Shown here piece by piece: positions 1 to 9,252 of a stretch of DNA of 64,000 nt. Position numbers and translations under genes: made by a program. A model generated the notes under the pieces. The model was given only the letters and a program-made list of their open reading frames with translations, had not been told where the DNA came from and did not search any database. Position 1 is the stretch's first letter. Every line of letters starts with the position of its first letter. This DNA comes from Methylohalomonas lacus (lineage in GTDB: Bacteria; Pseudomonadota; Gammaproteobacteria; Methylohalomonadales; Methylohalomonadaceae): assembly GCF_024808875.1 (NCBI RefSeq), contig NZ_JANUCT010000004.1, forward strand, positions 1 through 64,000, given 5' to 3'.

Positions 1-321
1 CAGTCGCTGCTGGCCGGGACACCGGCAATGGATTATGTGGTCGCTGACAAGGGCTACGACAGCGCCGCCTTTCGTGACACGATACAGCAGCGTGATGCAC
101 AGCCGGTCATCCCGCGGCGACGCAACAGCCGACAGGGCAATGACGACATGGACTGGGGCTTATACCGGTACCGACACCGGGTCGAAAATGCCTTTGCCCG
201 ACTCAAGCACTTCCGCGCTATCGCCACGCGCTACGACAAACTGCAACGCAATTACGCCAGTATGATTGCGTTGGCCTGTGCAATCATGTGGCTGCCCATG
301 TTAAAGATCAACAGGCCCTAG
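1..321 (+). CDS. IS5-family transposase, C-terminal part (cut by window edge)
   Basis: The reading frame is open from the first base and ends at a TAG, so the 5' part of the gene lies outside the window. The visible ~106 residues hold the end of a DDE transposase of the IS5 type: DKGYDS near the start, an IPRRRNS basic patch, and the YRYRHRVENAFARLK segment that carries the catalytic Glu, followed by a conserved region about the loop to ALACAIMWL. This matches the IS427/IS1031-like branch of IS5. The left end of the element cannot be seen, so its terminal inverted repeats cannot be paired and I cannot say whether the copy is intact. Confidence 0.85.
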   Translation, partial: QSLLAGTPAMDYVVADKGYDSAAFRDTIQQRDAQPVIPRRRNSRQGNDDMDWGLYRYRHRVENAFARLKHFRAIATRYDKLQRNYASMIALACAIMWLPMLKINRP

Positions 322-429
322 TAAAAGGTGACTGGTTCCGGTTGTTCCATGGGTTGGTATCAATGACTGGGTAGCCACAATAGAAATGGCGATAGAGTTC
401 GAATATGCAGGATGGCAGGCCTGCTTTTT

Positions 430-478
430 CCCCTCCCCCTTGATGGGGGAGGGGCAGGGTGGGGGTGATGATTAATCG
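430..478 (-). repeat. Dispersed C/G-rich hairpin repeat, copy 1
   Basis: A perfect 10-bp stem (430-439 with 445-454, loop TTGAT) is followed by a GGGCAGGGTGGGGGTGATG tail. Read on the minus strand, the unit has the same layout as 19618-19658: a CACCCCCA.CC.G.CC lead, then a hairpin around an ATCAAG or GTCAAG loop. The two copies lie in opposite orientations in unrelated intergenic gaps, which suggests a dispersed repeat family. The rest of 322-611, between the transposase and the next gene, shows nothing else I can name. Confidence 0.6.
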
Positions 479-611
479 GGATGTCTGTTTATTCTGAATC
501 GCTTGCTCCTGAATGATACTTGCAGGCGCTCAATTCATTGAGCAAATGAACTGGCCACCCTATTTAATCGCCACCTTTGTCTGACCAGGAACCGACAGGT
601 TAAAAGAACCA

Positions 612-1220
612 ATGGATCATCACCCGGTCGTCATCAAGCTTGGCGGCAGCCTGCTGGGTCAGCCGCTGCTGCAGGACTGGCTGGCGGCCATACACCAGCA
701 CGCGCGCGGGCGGGCCGTGATCGTTCCCGGTGGCGGCCAGTACGCCGATGCCGTACGCGAGCAGGTCGACCTGACCGCGGAGATGGCGCACTATCAGGCC
801 ATGCTTGCCATGCGCCAGGCGGCGAACGACTGCATCGCTCTGAACCCGGCCTACAAGCGTGCCGATTCTCTGGCCGCCATCGCGAGACTGCTTGCGGCCG
901 ATGAAACCCCGATCGCGGTGCCGGTGGACGACTGGCTGTTTGCCGGCGATATTCCCGCATCCTGGGACTGGACCAGTGACAGTCTGGCGCTGTGGCTGGC
1001 GGATCGGTTGCAGGCGGAGCGGCTGTTGCTGGTCAAGTCCGTGGCCCCGGACGACAACCCTGTCGACGTGCATTCATGCAGTGGCATTGTCGACGCCGCC
1101 TTTGCCGATCTGTTGACGCGTGTGACGGTCGAAGGCTATTGGGCGGGACCGGCAACGGCGGATCAATTGCCCGCCTGGCTTGCGGGCGAACCGCGCCATG
1201 ATATCGCCCGACTCGATTAG
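612..1220 (+). CDS. Amino acid kinase superfamily protein
   Basis: This 202-residue protein starts with the phosphate-binding VIKLGGSLLG strand and has a second glycine-rich loop, VIVPGGG, near residue 40, both typical of the carbamate/aspartate/glutamate kinase fold. A SDSLALWLADRL segment near residue 120 resembles the region in which this fold contacts its substrate and nucleotide. The protein is shorter than aspartokinase or glutamate 5-kinase and lacks ACT or PUA domains. Small proteins of this type include MfnE-like kinases linked to methanofuran-type cofactors, but no other gene of that pathway lies nearby, so the substrate is unknown. The ATG follows AGAACCA, with AGG further upstream. 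Confidence 0.7.
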   Translation: MDHHPVVIKLGGSLLGQPLLQDWLAAIHQHARGRAVIVPGGGQYADAVREQVDLTAEMAHYQAMLAMRQAANDCIALNPAYKRADSLAAIARLLAADETPIAVPVDDWLFAGDIPASWDWTSDSLALWLADRLQAERLLLVKSVAPDDNPVDVHSCSGIVDAAFADLLTRVTVEGYWAGPATADQLPAWLAGEPRHDIARLD

Positions 1221-1282
1221 GCATTCAACAGCCTGGCGATCTGCTAGGCTGAAGGTAAACACAACAGGATACAGCCACGCCC

Positions 1283-1780
1283 ATGTATAAAAATCTGCTC
1301 GTTCCCGTCGATGGTTCCGCTCATTCCCGCAAGGCACTACAAGTGGCCTGCCAGCTGGTCGGTCACCAGAAGGCGGTGATTCATATCCTCAACGTGCCCG
1401 AACTGCCGCCGGCCAGCGATCCGCTGGGTATTGCCATGGGGGCGACCAACATGAGCATTTCCATGGCCGAGATGCAGAAGGCCGGCGAGGACATGCTGCG
1501 CCAGTTCGAAGACTACCAGCGCTCCGGTCTGGAACTGATCGAGCGCCTCAAGGAATCGGTCAGCATGGCCCAGGTCGAGATGAAACCGCTCATCCGCGTT
1601 GGCGCACCGGCGAAAGCCATCCTGGAAGAGGCGGCCAACCTTGATGTCGAGGCGATCGTCATGGGCAGTCGTGGTCTCAGCGATCTGAAGAGCCTGGTGG
1701 TCGGCAGTGTCTCACACAAGGTGATGCACGCCGCCGAGTGCGCGGTGATCACCGTGCACTGGCCGGGCCACAACGATTAA
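1283..1780 (+). CDS. Universal stress protein, UspA family
   Basis: The 165-residue protein opens with [11 protein letters not shown], the first strand and loop of a Usp domain. Near the C-terminus it carries the ATP-binding pattern G-2x-G-9x-G-S within [15 protein letters not shown]. It is a single-domain cytoplasmic Usp protein, predicted to bind ATP and act in general stress tolerance. AGGA lies in good position before the ATG. Its stop codon overlaps the stop of the convergent ABC permease by four bases. Confidence 0.9.
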   Translation: MYKNLLVPVDGSAHSRKALQVACQLVGHQKAVIHILNVPELPPASDPLGIAMGATNMSISMAEMQKAGEDMLRQFEDYQRSGLELIERLKESVSMAQVEMKPLIRVGAPAKAILEEAANLDVEAIVMGSRGLSDLKSLVVGSVSHKVMHAAECAVITVHWPGHND

Positions 1781-2544
1781 CTGCGCAGCCGGTAGCCGCT
1801 GACGAAGACCCAGCGGATCACGCCCAGGCACAGTGCCATGAAAACAATGATCATGGCCGCGCTGATACCGACGTTTACGTCGGAGACGCCGTAAAAGCTC
1901 CAGCGGAAAGTGCTGACCAGGTAGACCACCGGATTGAACAGGCTGATGGTTTGCCAGAGCGGCGGCAGCATGCTGATCGAGTAGAAACTACCGCCGAGAA
2001 ACGTCAGCGGCGTGACGATCATCATCGGCACGACCTGCAGCTTCTCGAAACCGTCCGCCCATATGCCGATGATGAAACCGAACAGGCTGAAGGTGATAGC
2101 CGTCAGCAGCAGGAAGAACAGCATCCAGCCGGGATGGGCGATGTCGTAGTCGACGAATAGTCGGGCCGTCGCGAGTATCAGCAAACCGAGAATGACCGAC
2201 TTGGTCGCCGCCGCACCGACGTAGCCGAGCACGACCTCCACCCACGACACCGGTGCCGACAGGACTTCATAGATCGTGCCGGAAAACTTCGGCATGTAGA
2301 TGCCGAACGAGGCATTGGAGATACTCTCATTCAGCAGCGACAGCATAATGAGGCCCGGAATGATGAAGGCCCCATAGCTGATGCCATCGATCTCGACCAT
2401 GCGCGAGCCGATTGCCGCGCCGAAGACGACGAAGTAAAGCGAGGTCGAAATCACCGGTGACGCAATACTCTGCATGAGCGTGCGGCCGGTGCGGGCCATT
2501 TCAAAGTGATAGATGGCGCGGATGCCGTACCAGTTCATGTCCAT
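1777..2544 (-). CDS. yadH: ABC-2 type transporter permease (YadH-like)
   Basis: The product is a 255-residue, six-helix inner-membrane protein of the ABC-2 export family. Helices alternate with short loops from [16 protein letters not shown] to the last segment, [16 protein letters not shown] placed the start at the ATG four bases after the stop of the ATPase gene, because the open frame further upstream has no membrane character and overlaps that gene. Its length and pairing match E. coli YadH. The substrate is unknown; with the ATPase it should form a two-component exporter. The 3' end overlaps the convergent Usp gene. Confidence 0.9.
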   Translation of the reverse strand: MDMNWYGIRAIYHFEMARTGRTLMQSIASPVISTSLYFVVFGAAIGSRMVEIDGISYGAFIIPGLIMLSLLNESISNASFGIYMPKFSGTIYEVLSAPVSWVEVVLGYVGAAATKSVILGLLILATARLFVDYDIAHPGWMLFFLLLTAITFSLFGFIIGIWADGFEKLQVVPMMIVTPLTFLGGSFYSISMLPPLWQTISLFNPVVYLVSTFRWSFYGVSDVNVGISAAMIIVFMALCLGVIRWVFVSGYRLRS

Positions 2545-2548
2545 TGCC

Positions 2549-3472
2549 TCATGATGCCCTGACCAAGCTGACGAAAATGTCCTCGAGCGAACTCTCGCGC
2601 GAGCGCAGGTTGCGAAAATCGATGCCGTGCTGGTCGAGCTTGCGCAGCAGCTCGGCAATACCGGTGTGATCGCTGTGGCTGTCGAAGGTGTAGATGAGCT
2701 CGCTGCCGTCCTCGGTCAGCGTCAGCGGATAGCCGCTGAGCGCGACCGGAATGCTGGCCAGCGGCTGCTGCAGCTGCAGGCGCAGTTCGCGCTCGCCGAG
2801 CTTTTCCATCAACGTGTGCTTGTCCTCGACCAGGATCAGTTCGCCGCGGCGAATAACGCCGATGCGATCGGCCATTTCTTCGGCTTCCTCGATGTAGTGC
2901 GTCGTCAGGATGATTGTCACGCCGTTGTCGCGCAGGCCGCGCACCATCTGCCACATGTCGCGGCGCAGCTCGACGTCGACGCCGGCGGTCGGTTCATCGA
3001 GGAACAGGATCTGCGGCTCGTGTGCCAGCGCCTTGGCAATCATCACGCGGCGCTTCATGCCGCCGGACAGGGTCATGATCTTGGCGCTGTGCTTGTCCCA
3101 CAACGACAGGTCGCGCAGCAGTTTCTCGATGTAGGCGTCGTTCTGTGGCTTGCCGAACAGGCCGCGGCTGAACTTTACCGTCGCCAGCACGGTTTCGAAC
3201 ATGTCCGTGGACAGTTCCTGTGGCACCAGGCCGATTTTCGCCCGCGCCGCACGGTAATCGCTGACGGTGTCGTGACCGTCGGCGATCACCGTGCCGCTGG
3301 ACGGGCGCGAAATACCGCAGATGGTGCTGATCAGGGTCGTCTTGCCGGCGCCGTTCGGGCCGAGCAGGGCAAATATCTCGCCACGTTCGATCTCGAGATC
3401 GATGTCCTTCAGCGCATGCAGGCCGGAGGCGTAACGCTTGTTCAGTTGCTGGATGGAAATGATGGGTTGCAC
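2549..3472 (-). CDS. yadG: ABC transporter ATP-binding protein (YadG-like)
   Basis: A complete nucleotide-binding domain is visible in 307 residues: Walker [10 protein letters not shown] near residue 40, a Q-loop in VPQE, signature LSGGMKRR, Walker [13 protein letters not shown] and the switch His in TTHY. A C-terminal extension ending [12 protein letters not shown] is typical of the YadG/NodI exporters. It is the first gene of a two-gene operon with the permease. The upstream gap (3473-3642) separates it from ppsA and shows no clear terminator. Confidence 0.92.
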   Translation of the reverse strand: MQPIISIQQLNKRYASGLHALKDIDLEIERGEIFALLGPNGAGKTTLISTICGISRPSSGTVIADGHDTVSDYRAARAKIGLVPQELSTDMFETVLATVKFSRGLFGKPQNDAYIEKLLRDLSLWDKHSAKIMTLSGGMKRRVMIAKALAHEPQILFLDEPTAGVDVELRRDMWQMVRGLRDNGVTIILTTHYIEEAEEMADRIGVIRRGELILVEDKHTLMEKLGERELRLQLQQPLASIPVALSGYPLTLTEDGSELIYTFDSHSDHTGIAELLRKLDQHGIDFRNLRSRESSLEDIFVSLVRAS

Positions 3473-3642
3473 GGTGGTGTTGCCTGGTTGCTGGTCAGAA
3501 AAATACCGAAGCCTTATTCAAGTGATGATTTAAAGGTTAAGCACGCCGCCGCCTGTTCCCTGGCGCACACGGCCGGGGCAGGGCGCCAGCCGATACAAGG
3601 CAATCAGTATAACCGATGAAAATGACAATCGGTGGAAGGGTG

Positions 3643-6033
3643 CTAGCGGCGCTTCTTCTCGGCCGCGGCGACATGCTGTTTGACGGCGATGAAGCTGTCC
3701 GGGGTCACCGAGATCGAGTCGATGCCGATGTCGACCAGAAAACCCGCGAACGCCGGATAGTCGCTCGGGCCCTGACCGCACAGGCCGGTCTTGGTGCCGG
3801 TCTCGCGGGCACTGCTGATCACCTTCTCCAGCATCCATTTGACGGCGTCGTTCTGCTCGTCGAACAGGTGTGCCAGCGGGCCCGAGTCGCGGTCCACGCC
3901 CAGCGTCAGCTGGGTGAGATCGTTGGAGCCGATGGAAAAACCGTCAAAGCGCTGGGCGAACTCGCGCGCCAGGATCACGTTCGACGGCACCTCGCACATG
4001 ACGTAGATTTCGAGGCCGTTGTCGCCGCGCTTCAGGCCGTTGTCGGCCAGTACATCCAGCACCTGGTCGGCCTCGGCGGGCGTGCGGCAGAACGGGATCA
4101 TGATGCGCACGTTGTCGAAGCCCATGACCTCGCGCAGCCGGCGGATGGCCTGGCATTCGAGCGCGAAGGCGTCGCGGTACAGCGGCGAGTAGTAGCGCGA
4201 CGCACCGCGGAAACCGAGCATCGGGTTTTCCTCTTCCGGCTCGAAAGCACGACCACCGATGAGGTTGGCATACTCGTTGGTCTTGAAGTCGCTCATGCGC
4301 ACGATGACCGGATTCGGGTAACGCACCGCGGCGATGCGTGCCAGCCCCAGTGACAGCTGTTCGACGAAGTACTCGGTGCGGTCGGCATAGCCGCGCGTGA
4401 GTTCCTCGATGCGTTTCTTGGCCGCCTCGTCTTCCAGTTCGTCGAACTTCAGCAGGGCCATCGGGTGCAGCTGAATGTGATCGTTGATGACGAATTCCAT
4501 GCGCGCCAGGCCGACACCGTCGGCCGGCAGTCGCCACCAGCGCAATGCCGACGCCGGGTTGGCGAGATTCAGCATAACCCTGGTTTCGGTCTCCGGAATA
4601 TCGTCGAGCTGAATATCGCGCACCTCGTAATCGAGCGCGCCTTCGTAGATGAAACCCTCATCACCCTCGGCGCAGGAGACGGTCACGGTCTGGCCATTAT
4701 TCAGCTGGTCGGTCGCGCGACCGGCGCCGACTACCGCCGGCAGGCCGAGTTCACGGCTGACGATGGCCGCGTGCGAGGTGCGGCCGCCCTGGTCGGTGAT
4801 GATCGCCGCGGCCTTCTGCATGATCGGCATCCAGTCCGGGTCGGTATTGCCGGTGACAAGAATGCTGCCCTCGACGAAGTCATCGATCTGATCGGGACTG
4901 TCGAGCCGGCAGACATCGCCACTGACAATGGCGCTGCCGATGCTCAGGCCCTTGATGAGTTTCTTGCCCGGTTCCTTCATTTCGTACAGCTTGAAGGCGT
5001 TCTGTGCCGCCTGCGACTGCACCGTCTCGGGCCGTGCCTGGACGATGTACAGTTCGCCGGTCTCGCCGTCGCGGGCCCATTCCATGTCCATCGGCATGCC
5101 GTAGTGCTGCTCGATCACACAGGCCCAGCGCGCCAGCTGCAGCACCTCGTCGCTGTCGAGCACGTAGTGACCGCGTTCATGCTCCGTGGTCGCGATGGTC
5201 TCCACCGTCGTCTCGCCCTTGTCGGCGTAGATCATCTTCTCGGCCTTGCCACCCAGGCTGCGGGTGATGATCGGTTGCAGCGTCTTGTTATCGAGCAACG
5301 GCTTGAAGACCTGGTACTCGTCCGGGTTGGCGCTGCCCTGGACCAGGCTTTCGCCCAGCCCCCAGACGGCAGTGATCAGCACCACCTGGTCGAAACCGGT
5401 TTCCGTGTCGATGGAGAACATGACACCGGCGCCGCCGAGATCGGAACGCACCATCATCTGTACGCCGACTGACAGCGCGACCTGCAGATCGTCGAAGCCG
5501 CGGGACTCGCGGTAGCTGATCGCGCGTTCGCCGAACAGCGAGCCGTAGCAACGCTTGCAGGCGTCGAGCACGGCATCTTCACCGCGGATGTTGAGAAACG
5601 TTTCCTGCTGGCCGGCGAAGCTGGCGTCGGGCAGATCCTCGGCCGTGGCACTGGAACGTACGGCCACCGAAGCCTCGTCGTGGCCGGTCTTTTCGCACAG
5701 CTGGCGGTAAGCCTCGCGAATGGCCTTTGCCGTTTCCGCCGGCCATTCGGCGCGGATGAAGGCGTCGCGGATCGTCTCGCTGGCCTGTTTGGGCGTGGAT
5801 GTCCCGTCACTGACCGCCGCGCGGGCGTCCTCGATGACCTTTTTCAGGCCGTTGGCCGCGACGAAATCCCAGTAGGCCGACACGCTGGTCGCGAAACCGG
5901 GGGGCACGTTGACACCCTGATCGCCGAGGTTGGCGATCATTTCACCCAGCGAGGCGTTCTTGCCGCCGACCCGGGCGACGTCGTCGTTGCCGACCTGGTC
6001 GAGCCAGAGAATGGATTGGCCTTCAGCCGTCAT
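3643..6033 (-). CDS. ppsA: Phosphoenolpyruvate synthase
   Basis: This enzyme converts pyruvate, ATP and water to phosphoenolpyruvate, AMP and phosphate, the entry to gluconeogenesis. The 796-residue product has the normal family length and three parts: the N-terminal ATP-grasp region (VGGKNASLGEMI at the start, SVQMMVRSD later), the phosphohistidine domain with GGRTSHAAIVSRELG near residue 420, and the C-terminal PEP/pyruvate barrel with GSNDLTQLTLGVDRD and the catalytic Cys in GLCGQGPSD. The gene stands alone. No PEP synthase regulatory protein gene lies beside it. Confidence 0.97.
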   Translation of the reverse strand: MTAEGQSILWLDQVGNDDVARVGGKNASLGEMIANLGDQGVNVPPGFATSVSAYWDFVAANGLKKVIEDARAAVSDGTSTPKQASETIRDAFIRAEWPAETAKAIREAYRQLCEKTGHDEASVAVRSSATAEDLPDASFAGQQETFLNIRGEDAVLDACKRCYGSLFGERAISYRESRGFDDLQVALSVGVQMMVRSDLGGAGVMFSIDTETGFDQVVLITAVWGLGESLVQGSANPDEYQVFKPLLDNKTLQPIITRSLGGKAEKMIYADKGETTVETIATTEHERGHYVLDSDEVLQLARWACVIEQHYGMPMDMEWARDGETGELYIVQARPETVQSQAAQNAFKLYEMKEPGKKLIKGLSIGSAIVSGDVCRLDSPDQIDDFVEGSILVTGNTDPDWMPIMQKAAAIITDQGGRTSHAAIVSRELGLPAVVGAGRATDQLNNGQTVTVSCAEGDEGFIYEGALDYEVRDIQLDDIPETETRVMLNLANPASALRWWRLPADGVGLARMEFVINDHIQLHPMALLKFDELEDEAAKKRIEELTRGYADRTEYFVEQLSLGLARIAAVRYPNPVIVRMSDFKTNEYANLIGGRAFEPEEENPMLGFRGASRYYSPLYRDAFALECQAIRRLREVMGFDNVRIMIPFCRTPAEADQVLDVLADNGLKRGDNGLEIYVMCEVPSNVILAREFAQRFDGFSIGSNDLTQLTLGVDRDSGPLAHLFDEQNDAVKWMLEKVISSARETGTKTGLCGQGPSDYPAFAGFLVDIGIDSISVTPDSFIAVKQHVAAAEKKRR

Positions 6034-6220
6034 AGATTACCCTGCAATTCGGTGGATTCTTCGGGGACGCAAACCAGCGTGGTGAACCAGTCTAACAAAT
6101 CACGCTGATGGGCAGGCCATGTTTCTTGTGCTCAATAACCAACTCGCGCAGGCGTCTGCCTGAACAGGGTATAGGGATGCGGACAATTCATACGGCAAGG
6201 TAACGCCCTGGCAACCCGCG

Positions 6221-7078
6221 CTAGACTTCGTTCATGCCTTCGCCCTTGCCGCGCAGGTAGATGAAATAGTAGACGAGGGCGACGAAGCCGGCGCCGCCGA
6301 CGATGTTGCCCAGCGTGACCGGAACGAGATTATTGAAGAAGCCGGCGGCATTGAGATTCTGCAGATCGGCAGCCGTGTAGCCGGCCGCCTCAAGAATGGC
6401 CGGATCCTGCGCCGCGACAATGCCGATCGGAATCATGTACATGTTGGCGACGCAGTGCTCGAAGCCCATGGCAACGAAGCCGGAAATCGGAAACAGCACC
6501 GACAGGATCTTGTCGGTCACCGAGCGCGCGGCGGAACACATCCAGCTGGCCAGGCAGACCAGCGCGTTGCACAGCAGGCCGCGGGTGAACGCCTCGACGA
6601 AACTGTAGTCGACCTTGGCAACGGCGGACTGCACCGCCGTGGCGCCGACGGCATGATTGCCGGCCTCGAGGTAACCCGAGTAATAGACGAGCAGTACACT
6701 GGCAAAGGCGCCGATCGCGTTAGCGAAATAGACCAGTCCCCAGTTGCGCAGCAGGGCCTTGCTGGAGACCTGCTTGCCGGCCCAGGCCATGACAATCAGG
6801 TTGTTGCCGGTGAACAGTTCGGCGCCAGCGATAATCACCAGTATGAAGCCCAGTGAAAAGGCGATGCCGCCCAGCAGCCGGGCCGGGCCGTAGGCCGCCT
6901 CGACCTCGGTCATGACGACGGTGTAGTACATGGCGCCAAAGGCAATGAAGGCGCCGGCGATCAATGCCAGCGTGACAATCTGCAACGCTGGCATCGTCGC
7001 CTTGGAGACGCCGACCGTGCGCATGCGCGCGGCGACCTGGGGTGGTGAAAAGGCATCGAAAAACGATGGATCGGACAT
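6221..7078 (-). CDS. Formate/nitrite transporter family channel (FocA/NirC-like)
   Basis: I chose the ATG at 7078 (285 residues), since the 77 codons open upstream have no family character and AGGA precedes this ATG. The protein has six hydrophobic segments and the family landmarks AGAELFTGN, NWGLVYFANAIGA and FEHCVANMYMIPIG; the His in the FEHC loop is the conserved central histidine. It should form a pentameric inner-membrane channel for formate, nitrite or a similar small anion; the sequence alone does not fix which. An FNR-like box lies about 120 bp upstream, suggesting induction without oxygen. Confidence 0.88.
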   Translation of the reverse strand: MSDPSFFDAFSPPQVAARMRTVGVSKATMPALQIVTLALIAGAFIAFGAMYYTVVMTEVEAAYGPARLLGGIAFSLGFILVIIAGAELFTGNNLIVMAWAGKQVSSKALLRNWGLVYFANAIGAFASVLLVYYSGYLEAGNHAVGATAVQSAVAKVDYSFVEAFTRGLLCNALVCLASWMCSAARSVTDKILSVLFPISGFVAMGFEHCVANMYMIPIGIVAAQDPAILEAAGYTAADLQNLNAAGFFNNLVPVTLGNIVGGAGFVALVYYFIYLRGKGEGMNEV

Positions 7079-7192
7079 GCGTCCTGACTCCCGATGGATA
7101 TGTTGTAATGTGACCTCTGGCGGGTCACTGTTCATGCTGCACTGCGTTTCGGTACTGTGCGTGCGCGTAAGATTTGGATGATCTATTGCCCG

Positions 7193-7206
7193 CTGATCAA
7201 GATCAA
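7193..7206 (-). promoter_or_regulatory. Candidate FNR/Anr box
   Basis: On the minus strand the site reads TTGATCTTGATCAG, differing from the FNR consensus TTGAT-N4-ATCAA only at the last base. It lies between the divergent anion channel gene (start 7078) and the hydrolase gene (start 7293). FNR control of focA-type genes is well known. I see only a weak -10 at the distance expected for a class II promoter. Confidence 0.5.
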
Positions 7207-7292
7207 GTCCGCATGCGCGATGTGATTGATTAAGTAGAGAAATACTGTATCGCGTGCAGATCCAGACCGGTTCGAGCCCTGATGAACAGCTG

Positions 7293-8306
7293 ATGAATAT
7301 TGAAAACAATCATGCCCGGCACCGCCATGCACTTGCAGGGTGCGTGATGTTCATTGCCTTGCTGCTTGCCGCACTTGGCACGCTGGCCGAAGACAAACCA
7401 CGGCCGCGGCTGACGGACGATGCCGTGATCACGACCGACGGCTACCGCCTGCCGCTGTCCCGATGGCTGCCCGACGGCGAGCCCTGTCGAGTGGTACTCG
7501 GCCTGCATGGCTTCAATGACTATCGCGAGACCTTCGACAATCTCGCCAGCCATCTGAGCGCGGACTGTACCGCCTTTTACGCCTATGATCACCGCGGCTT
7601 CGGCGGCACGGCCGATCGCGGTCACTGGCCGGGCCGGGCGCGGCTGGTCAACGACGCGACGAACGTCGCCGAGCTGCTGCGCGCGCGCCATCCGGGCAAG
7701 CCGCTGTATATCGTTGGCGAGAGCATGGGCGGGGCGATCACGATCCTGACACTGGCGCAGGACTATCCGCCGCCGGTTGACGGCGCGGTGCTGCTGGCGC
7801 CGGGCGTGTGGACGCGCGACGTCCAGCCCTGGTACATGCGCACGGCACTGTGGCTGGGCATACGGCTGGCACCCGGCCTGGAGATCCCGAATGACCTGGT
7901 CGATGTGAATCCCAGCGACGACCCGGATGTGCTCGAGTACTGGCAATCGCATCCCATGGTCATCAAGCGTTCGCGCATCGCGTCGCTGTACGGTGTGGCC
8001 AACCTGATGGACGCCGCGCTGGCAGCGACCGATCACTTGCAGCAGCCATTACTGGTCCTCTACGGTGGCGCCGATGAAATCATTCCATCCGGGGCGACCT
8101 GCGGTTTCTTGGAGCGACTGGCACAGACATCGGCCGACTGGCGGTTTGTCTATTACCCGGAAGGCCACCACCAGCTGACGCGCTACAGTGGCGAGGATCA
8201 AACGATGGCGGACATCAGTGCCTGGCTGCAATCGCCGCAAGCTGCATTGCCGTTCGACGGGCAACTGTCACTGGCTGAAGCCAGGGATGAATTATGCGAC
8301 TCCTGA
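7293..8306 (+). CDS. Exported alpha/beta hydrolase, lysophospholipase-like
   Basis: Starting at the second in-frame ATG (337 residues), the protein has a signal-peptide-like N-terminus: HARHRHALAG, then a hydrophobic run ending near LAAL-GTLAED. The body is a monoacylglycerol lipase/PldB-type alpha/beta hydrolase. The nucleophile lies in GESMGG (Ser near residue 144), the acid is probably Asp in YGGADEIIP, and the base is His in YPEGHHQL. HGFNDYRETF and YDHRGFGGT are typical of this family, so a lipid or monoglyceride ester in the envelope is a likely substrate. The last ~70 codons match a decayed fragment at 11951-12128. The gene converges on an IclR regulator only three bases away. Confidence 0.82.
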   Translation: MNIENNHARHRHALAGCVMFIALLLAALGTLAEDKPRPRLTDDAVITTDGYRLPLSRWLPDGEPCRVVLGLHGFNDYRETFDNLASHLSADCTAFYAYDHRGFGGTADRGHWPGRARLVNDATNVAELLRARHPGKPLYIVGESMGGAITILTLAQDYPPPVDGAVLLAPGVWTRDVQPWYMRTALWLGIRLAPGLEIPNDLVDVNPSDDPDVLEYWQSHPMVIKRSRIASLYGVANLMDAALAATDHLQQPLLVLYGGADEIIPSGATCGFLERLAQTSADWRFVYYPEGHHQLTRYSGEDQTMADISAWLQSPQAALPFDGQLSLAEARDELCDS

Positions 8307-8309
8307 GAT

Positions 8310-9125
8310 CTACGCCGATGTCGCGTGCAGCTTCTCGGCGATCGTACCGGCGACCTGTTGCATGCGCTCCAGACAGTCACGGCGCTGGTTTTCATCCAGC
8401 CAGCCGTTGATGTAGACCGTGCCGATGCCGGCGATCGGGTAGCCGGACGGATCGAGAATGGCCACGCCCAGCCCACAGGTGGTGCGATCGAGCAGGATGT
8501 TGTCGTAGAGGCCGACACCGGCCTCGGCTGAGGCCGTTAGTGATCGCCGGTAGCCAGCCTCATCGAAGCCTTCGATGCGGTGATAGCGCGACAGGTTCTT
8601 GCGCACGATCCCGTCGACCTCGTCGCGCGGCATGCACGCGAACATGCCGAGACACGCCGGCGTCATACCGAACGGCCCGCGCATGCCAACCCAGCCCTTG
8701 CCGACCTGAATCTGTGAACCGCTGTCGTAACGGCCGATACAGACCATGTCCAGACCCGAGCGCACGCCGAGGTACACCGTCTGGTACAAACTCATCGACA
8801 ACTGGCTGAGTTCCGTATGTGCGACGCGTTCGATCGGATGCCGGCTCATGGCCGAGTAGCCGAGCGCGGCAAGATCGAAGCCGAGGTTGAAACGACCATT
8901 GGTTTCATCGCGTTCCACCCAGCCGATGCTCATCAGCTGGTTCAGTACGCGGTGGATGGTCGGGCGGGGCAGGCTGGTGCGCGCCACCAGCTTCGTCATC
9001 GTACTGCCGCGGCGTGAGTCAGCGGCGATCGCGTTCAGCAGGATCACCGCGCGGTGCAGGCTGCCGGCCGGTAGTGCGGAAGCGTCCTTCTGGCTGCTGG
9101 CTTCGTCAGTCATGTCGTTTTCCAT
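8310..9125 (-). CDS. IclR-family transcriptional regulator
   Basis: The N-terminal winged helix-turn-helix (SLHRAVILLNAIA ... TKLVARTSLPRPTIHRVLNQL) is followed by the IclR effector domain, with landmarks HTELSQLSMSLYQTVYLG and the C-terminal GLGVAILDPSGYPIAGIGTVYI. I start at the ATG giving MENDMTDEA (271 residues); the later ATG four codons on is equally possible and has a slightly better ribosome site. It is divergent from the small membrane protein at 9253 and is the likely regulator of that gene and perhaps the hydrolase. The effector is unknown. Confidence 0.88.
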   Translation of the reverse strand: MENDMTDEASSQKDASALPAGSLHRAVILLNAIAADSRRGSTMTKLVARTSLPRPTIHRVLNQLMSIGWVERDETNGRFNLGFDLAALGYSAMSRHPIERVAHTELSQLSMSLYQTVYLGVRSGLDMVCIGRYDSGSQIQVGKGWVGMRGPFGMTPACLGMFACMPRDEVDGIVRKNLSRYHRIEGFDEAGYRRSLTASAEAGVGLYDNILLDRTTCGLGVAILDPSGYPIAGIGTVYINGWLDENQRRDCLERMQQVAGTIAEKLHATSA

Positions 9126-9252
9126 TGTCCGGATATCGAATACCAAATTACCGTCAGGACATTGTTCTTTACAAGTCCTCTGGCTAATCTACGCGAAAAC
9201 CAATATTCAAAAGCTGTCCGATTATCGGACAAAACAAAAAGGAGAGAGGAGC

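Noticed and set aside
2627-3619. 330-codon plus-strand frame over the ABC ATPase gene
   Set aside because: Antisense to a complete ATPase with all motifs; no recognisable protein features.
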